64,000 bases of DNA from Pseudoduganella violacea (GTDB lineage Bacteria > Pseudomonadota > Gammaproteobacteria > Burkholderiales > Burkholderiaceae_D), in contig NZ_JACHXD010000023.1 of assembly GCF_014191875.1 (NCBI RefSeq), positions 19,780-83,779 on the forward strand, written 5' to 3'. Positions 62,567-64,000 of this stretch are shown in pieces. Each line of letters starts with the position of its first letter. Position 1 is the first letter of the stretch. The position numbers and the translations under genes were made by a program. Under the pieces are notes generated by a model. That model searched no databases, had not been told where the DNA came from, and saw only the letters and a program-made list of their open reading frames with translations.

Positions 62567-63259
62567 ATGCGAATAAATTTTGACCATACTGTCCCAAATA
62601 AAACACGTTTGACTGGAATTGTCGTGGGGCTTGCCCTTGCCTTTTCCAGCACCCCGCTTCTGGCTCAATCCAAAGCAAGTATCAGCGCCGCCGAGCGCGA
62701 TCTTGCCGCTTACGTGCAGCATAATATCCAGCATAAATCCGGCACCCTGCCCGACGGTTTCCCTCTGGCGATCAGTGATGTGCAGGATTTAAAAGACGCC
62801 CGCATCGGACATGGTTTTCAGATCTATACCGTGGATCCCAAAGAGCTTCTCGCAGGACGCGGCGATATTCACAGCATGGCCAGGCCGACCGGCATCTGGC
62901 GCTTCCTGATCAATATCAATGAAAGAGTCGTGGGTCTGGCGACGCTGGAACAAATCAACGGCAAATGGGAAACCGTGGCTTATGGCGGCGCCGTGCTGGC
63001 CCAAGATCTGGAAACCTCGGCCGGTATTTATGGCAATGCCGACCGCTCGAATATCCGCTTTATCCGAATTTACCAGGCCCAATCCGACTTATTGGAAGTG
63101 AATAACAAGGAAGGTGGCAGCCGTTTCGCCCCACTCTATTCCGCACGCCAATCCCTGCTGCTTCAGCGTAGCGGCAAAGACGACGGCCTGCTCGATGGCA
63201 GTGAGCTGCTCGGCCCGCTGCAAGCCGCCGTGAAGAAAAACATGGATGCCAATAACTAA
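62567..63259 (+). CDS. Exported partner of cysteine protease, unknown family
   Basis: A 230-residue exported protein (signal peptide to about residue 34, cleavage after LLAQS). The mature part is mixed alpha/beta, with PTGIWRFLININERVVGLAT and VAYGGAVLAQDLE strands. I do not recognise the family. ATG 62567 follows TAAGGAG by 9 bases; an in-frame TTG at 62558 is less likely. It ends 15 bp before the papain-like protease gene, so both are made together. It might be a chaperone, propeptide-like inhibitor or substrate of that protease; no direct evidence. Confidence 0.65.
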   Translation: MRINFDHTVPNKTRLTGIVVGLALAFSSTPLLAQSKASISAAERDLAAYVQHNIQHKSGTLPDGFPLAISDVQDLKDARIGHGFQIYTVDPKELLAGRGDIHSMARPTGIWRFLININERVVGLATLEQINGKWETVAYGGAVLAQDLETSAGIYGNADRSNIRFIRIYQAQSDLLEVNNKEGGSRFAPLYSARQSLLLQRSGKDDGLLDGSELLGPLQAAVKKNMDANN

Positions 63260-63274
63260 GGGAAAGGGACTGCG

Positions 63275-63856
63275 ATGAAAAACTCTTTAAGCCGCCTGAT
63301 CGTCGGCGCCAGCTTGGCCCTGGCCTTGCCCGCCGCCTTCGCCCAATGGAAAACCCTGAATGTGCCGCTGGTGACGCAGGAGCACAGCCAATGGTGCTGG
63401 TCGGGCACCAGCAAGGCGATACTGAATTTCTATGGAAAAACACCGAGCCAGTGCCAGATCGTTAACTGGGCTTTCGGCCTGAACTATGCTTGCGGCAACA
63501 GCAACTTCAACTGGAACAGCCCGGCCAATCAGCCCAACAGCATGTACGGCTCGAACGGCAGCGTGCAAAACATTCTCAAAAACTGGGGCGTGCAAAACAC
63601 AGCCTATAGCGTCGCTTCGTCCTGGAACTCGGTGGTGTCGGACATCAATGCCAACCGGCCCTTCGTGATCCGCTATGGCTGGACCAGCGGCGGCGGCCAC
63701 ATCATGGTGGGGCGCGGCTATGAAACCATCAATGGCGTGAATTACGTCTACATCATGAATCCCTGGCCCGGCGAAGGCCAGACTTCGCGCACCTACGCCT
63801 CGGCGGTACAAGCCTCTGACCACAAGTGGACGCACACCCAGCGCATGAACCAGTAA
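63275..63856 (+). CDS. Secreted papain-like cysteine protease (C39/C70-like)
   Basis: A 193-residue exported protease (signal peptide to about residue 23). Catalytic Cys41 is in HSQWCWSGTSKAILNFYG, His142 in GGGHIMVGRGYE, and the likely Asn162 in IMNPWPGEGQ, the Cys-His-Asn order of papain-like peptidases. The QWCW block resembles the AvrRpt2 (C70) and C39-like groups. Two further cysteines (C60, C73) may form a disulfide. GGGAAAGGG upstream is a ribosome-binding site. Probably a secreted degradative or competitive enzyme; target unknown. It is immediately before the rRNA operon terminator. Confidence 0.8.
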   Translation: MKNSLSRLIVGASLALALPAAFAQWKTLNVPLVTQEHSQWCWSGTSKAILNFYGKTPSQCQIVNWAFGLNYACGNSNFNWNSPANQPNSMYGSNGSVQNILKNWGVQNTAYSVASSWNSVVSDINANRPFVIRYGWTSGGGHIMVGRGYETINGVNYVYIMNPWPGEGQTSRTYASAVQASDHKWTHTQRMNQ

Positions 63857-63869
63857 AGAGATAGCAACG

Positions 63870-63910
63870 AAAAAAGCCCCGACTGCAAACGCAGCCGGGG
63901 CTTTCTCTTT
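63870..63910 (-). terminator. Intrinsic terminator of rRNA operon
   Basis: GCCCCGACTGC (63876-63886) and GCAGCCGGGGC (63891-63901) form an 11-bp stem, one pair being G-U on the minus strand, with six T residues following on that strand (63875-63870). It ends the rRNA transcript and, with CTTTCTCTTT on the plus strand, may also stop the protease transcript. Confidence 0.85.
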
Positions 63911-63917
63911 ATAACTA

Positions 63918-64000
63918 GCCTGACGATAACCTACTTTCACACTGGTTGCAGCACTATCATCGGCGCAAAGTCGTTTCACGGTCCTGTTCGGGATGGGAAG
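63918..64000 (-). rRNA. rrf: 5S rRNA, 3' part, cut by window edge
   Basis: The minus strand contains CCCATCCCGAACAGGACCGTG, GAAACGACTTTGCGCCGATG and a GAAAGTAGGTTATCGTCAGGC end, which match the 3' two thirds of a bacterial 5S rRNA with a betaproteobacterial character. The 5' end and the 23S/16S genes must lie to the right of the window. Confidence 0.92.

Overview
The window looks like a stretch of chromosome from a GC-rich betaproteobacterium, most likely of the Oxalobacteraceae (Massilia / Duganella / Janthinobacterium type). This rests on the strongly GC-biased third codon positions, the gene content (betaproteobacterial DUF2970, the DUF3482-DUF2868 pair, a Wsp chemosensory operon, argF-argG) and the 3' part of a 5S rRNA gene on the minus strand at the right edge. 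The genus is an inference. No phage, insertion sequence, CRISPR array or tRNA gene was seen. Most of the window is core or housekeeping sequence with a few accessory patches.

Left part (1-9425): a cut-off hypothetical gene, a DMP19-like zinc-ribbon protein, YigZ, a glycerophosphodiester phosphodiesterase lipoprotein with a dockerin-type calcium loop, a GNAT acetyltransferase, two small uncharacterised proteins, a DNA-binding-domain-less AraC-type sensor domain convergent with an oleate hydratase that has a perfect FNR-type box in its promoter, a DUF2970 protein and a TcyP-type cystine carrier. Positions 9498-16790 form one self-contained regulatory module: a consensus sigma-54 promoter drives a MacA-like adaptor, an ABC ATPase and two MacB/FtsX-type permeases, and ends in an NtrC-type sigma-54 activator and its histidine kinase. 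This is followed by a histidine phosphatase, NnrD, a Gly/Ser/Thr-repeat lipoprotein, FadL, and an RND efflux pair.

Middle (25500-41733): divergent PAP2 protein, DUF475 TerC-like membrane protein, a 779-residue continuous Ala/Glu/Arg/Gln-rich coiled-coil protein, an AT-richer alpha/beta hydrolase, SrkA kinase, UPF0149/SEC-C protein, oligoribonuclease, M48 protease-phhB-rsgA, a large cytosolic TPR-GAF histidine kinase and argF-argG. Two copies of a double-hairpin repeat lie in tail-to-tail intergenic gaps.

Right part (41819-64000): a complete wspABCDEFR operon for surface-sensing c-di-GMP production, with a c-di-GMP-binding-family YajQ gene nearby. Between them is an AT-rich island with a near-consensus sigma-70 promoter, a TTG-started secreted protein carrying the metal-ligand pattern of zinc-dependent phospholipase C, and a translationally coupled four-helix membrane protein: a candidate effector/partner pair. 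Then come MurB, YajQ, a nitronate monooxygenase-like enzyme with a C-terminal four-cysteine cluster, a LysR/SDR divergent pair, the DUF3482-DUF2868 GTPase/membrane pair, a DUF4214-like lipoprotein, and a secreted two-gene unit ending in a papain-like cysteine protease next to the rRNA operon terminator.
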